Positions 63,913-64,000 of a DNA stretch of 64,000 nucleotides are shown here, one piece after another. The DNA lies in NCBI GenBank assembly GCA_051418055.1, contig JBPRGH010000052.1, positions 93,609 to 157,608 on the forward strand. The letters are read 5' to 3'. Source of the stretch: JBPRGH01 sp051418055. Its GTDB lineage: Bacteria; Bacteroidota; Bacteroidia; Cytophagales; Cyclobacteriaceae. The first letter of the stretch is position 1. Each line of letters starts with the position of its first letter. The translations under genes were made by a program, and so were the position numbers. The notes beneath the pieces were generated by a model that worked only from the letters and a program-made list of their open reading frames with translations, ran no database searches and was not told the DNA's origin.

Positions 63913-64000
63913 GAAAGATGCTGCAAAGTAGTTAAAAATTATTTATTCATTCTTCAAAATTCCTTTTCTTAATGACTCTCCCTTCAGATCTATTCTATGT

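Overview
The window looks like a chromosomal segment of a low-GC member of the Bacteroidota, most likely a Cytophagales-type marine or soil bacterium. The evidence is a SusC/SusD pair, a type IX secretion (Por) sorting domain, GIN-domain and PKD lipoproteins, FtsX-type permeases with the Bacteroidota prefix domain, TAnnTTTG-like promoter elements, and giant RHS/DUF6443-type proteins. No rRNA, tRNA, CRISPR array or complete insertion sequence was seen. The first gene runs off the left edge.

Region 1 (1-23.6 kb) is mostly housekeeping: rpiB-tatC-glyA on the minus strand, envelope lipoproteins, an M28 peptidase, a tandem pair of SPOR-like/OmpA proteins, asnB, a PadR regulator with its FtsX-type permease, a large FAD/Fe-S oxidoreductase, an NlpC/P60 lipoprotein, Dps, a small SLOG protein, a thioredoxin-like protein, NADP-isocitrate dehydrogenase, an SDR and a HAD phosphatase.

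Region 2 (23.8-46.8 kb) reads as one polysaccharide utilisation locus for N-acetylgalactosamine-rich glycan, in two blocks. Block A has a PKD surface lipoprotein, a Tat-exported GH109 alpha-N-acetylgalactosaminidase, and a 1077-residue T9SS-exported DUF4874/DUF4832 protein that shares a binding module with the PKD protein; SusC/SusD follow. Block B has a DeoR-type regulator (AgaR-like) divergent from agaS - agaZ - pfkB kinase - agaY - secreted amidohydrolase - GH36 lipoprotein - NodB-like deacetylase - FucP-type permease. Together these would bind and cut the glycan outside, import sugars, and take galactosamine-6-phosphate through tagatose intermediates to triose phosphates. No AgaA/NagA-type deacetylase is present; the cytoplasmic NodB-like protein is a candidate replacement. 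Matching operator-like sequences lie upstream of susC and agaS.

Region 3 (46.9-48.9 kb) holds a metallo-beta-lactamase/double rhodanese protein and a small orphan gene. Region 4 (49.5-63.4 kb) is an A+T-rich RHS locus: a 1193-residue RHS-like exported protein, a 435-residue exported protein of unknown function, and a 2807-residue protein with 15 tandem 75-residue repeats, an RHS core and a variable C-terminal tail with a JAMM-like HxH...SxxD pattern. A small exported-protein gene overlaps its stop codon and is a candidate immunity gene. An XRE regulator and a 23-bp tandem repeat resembling an IS21-type end close the window.
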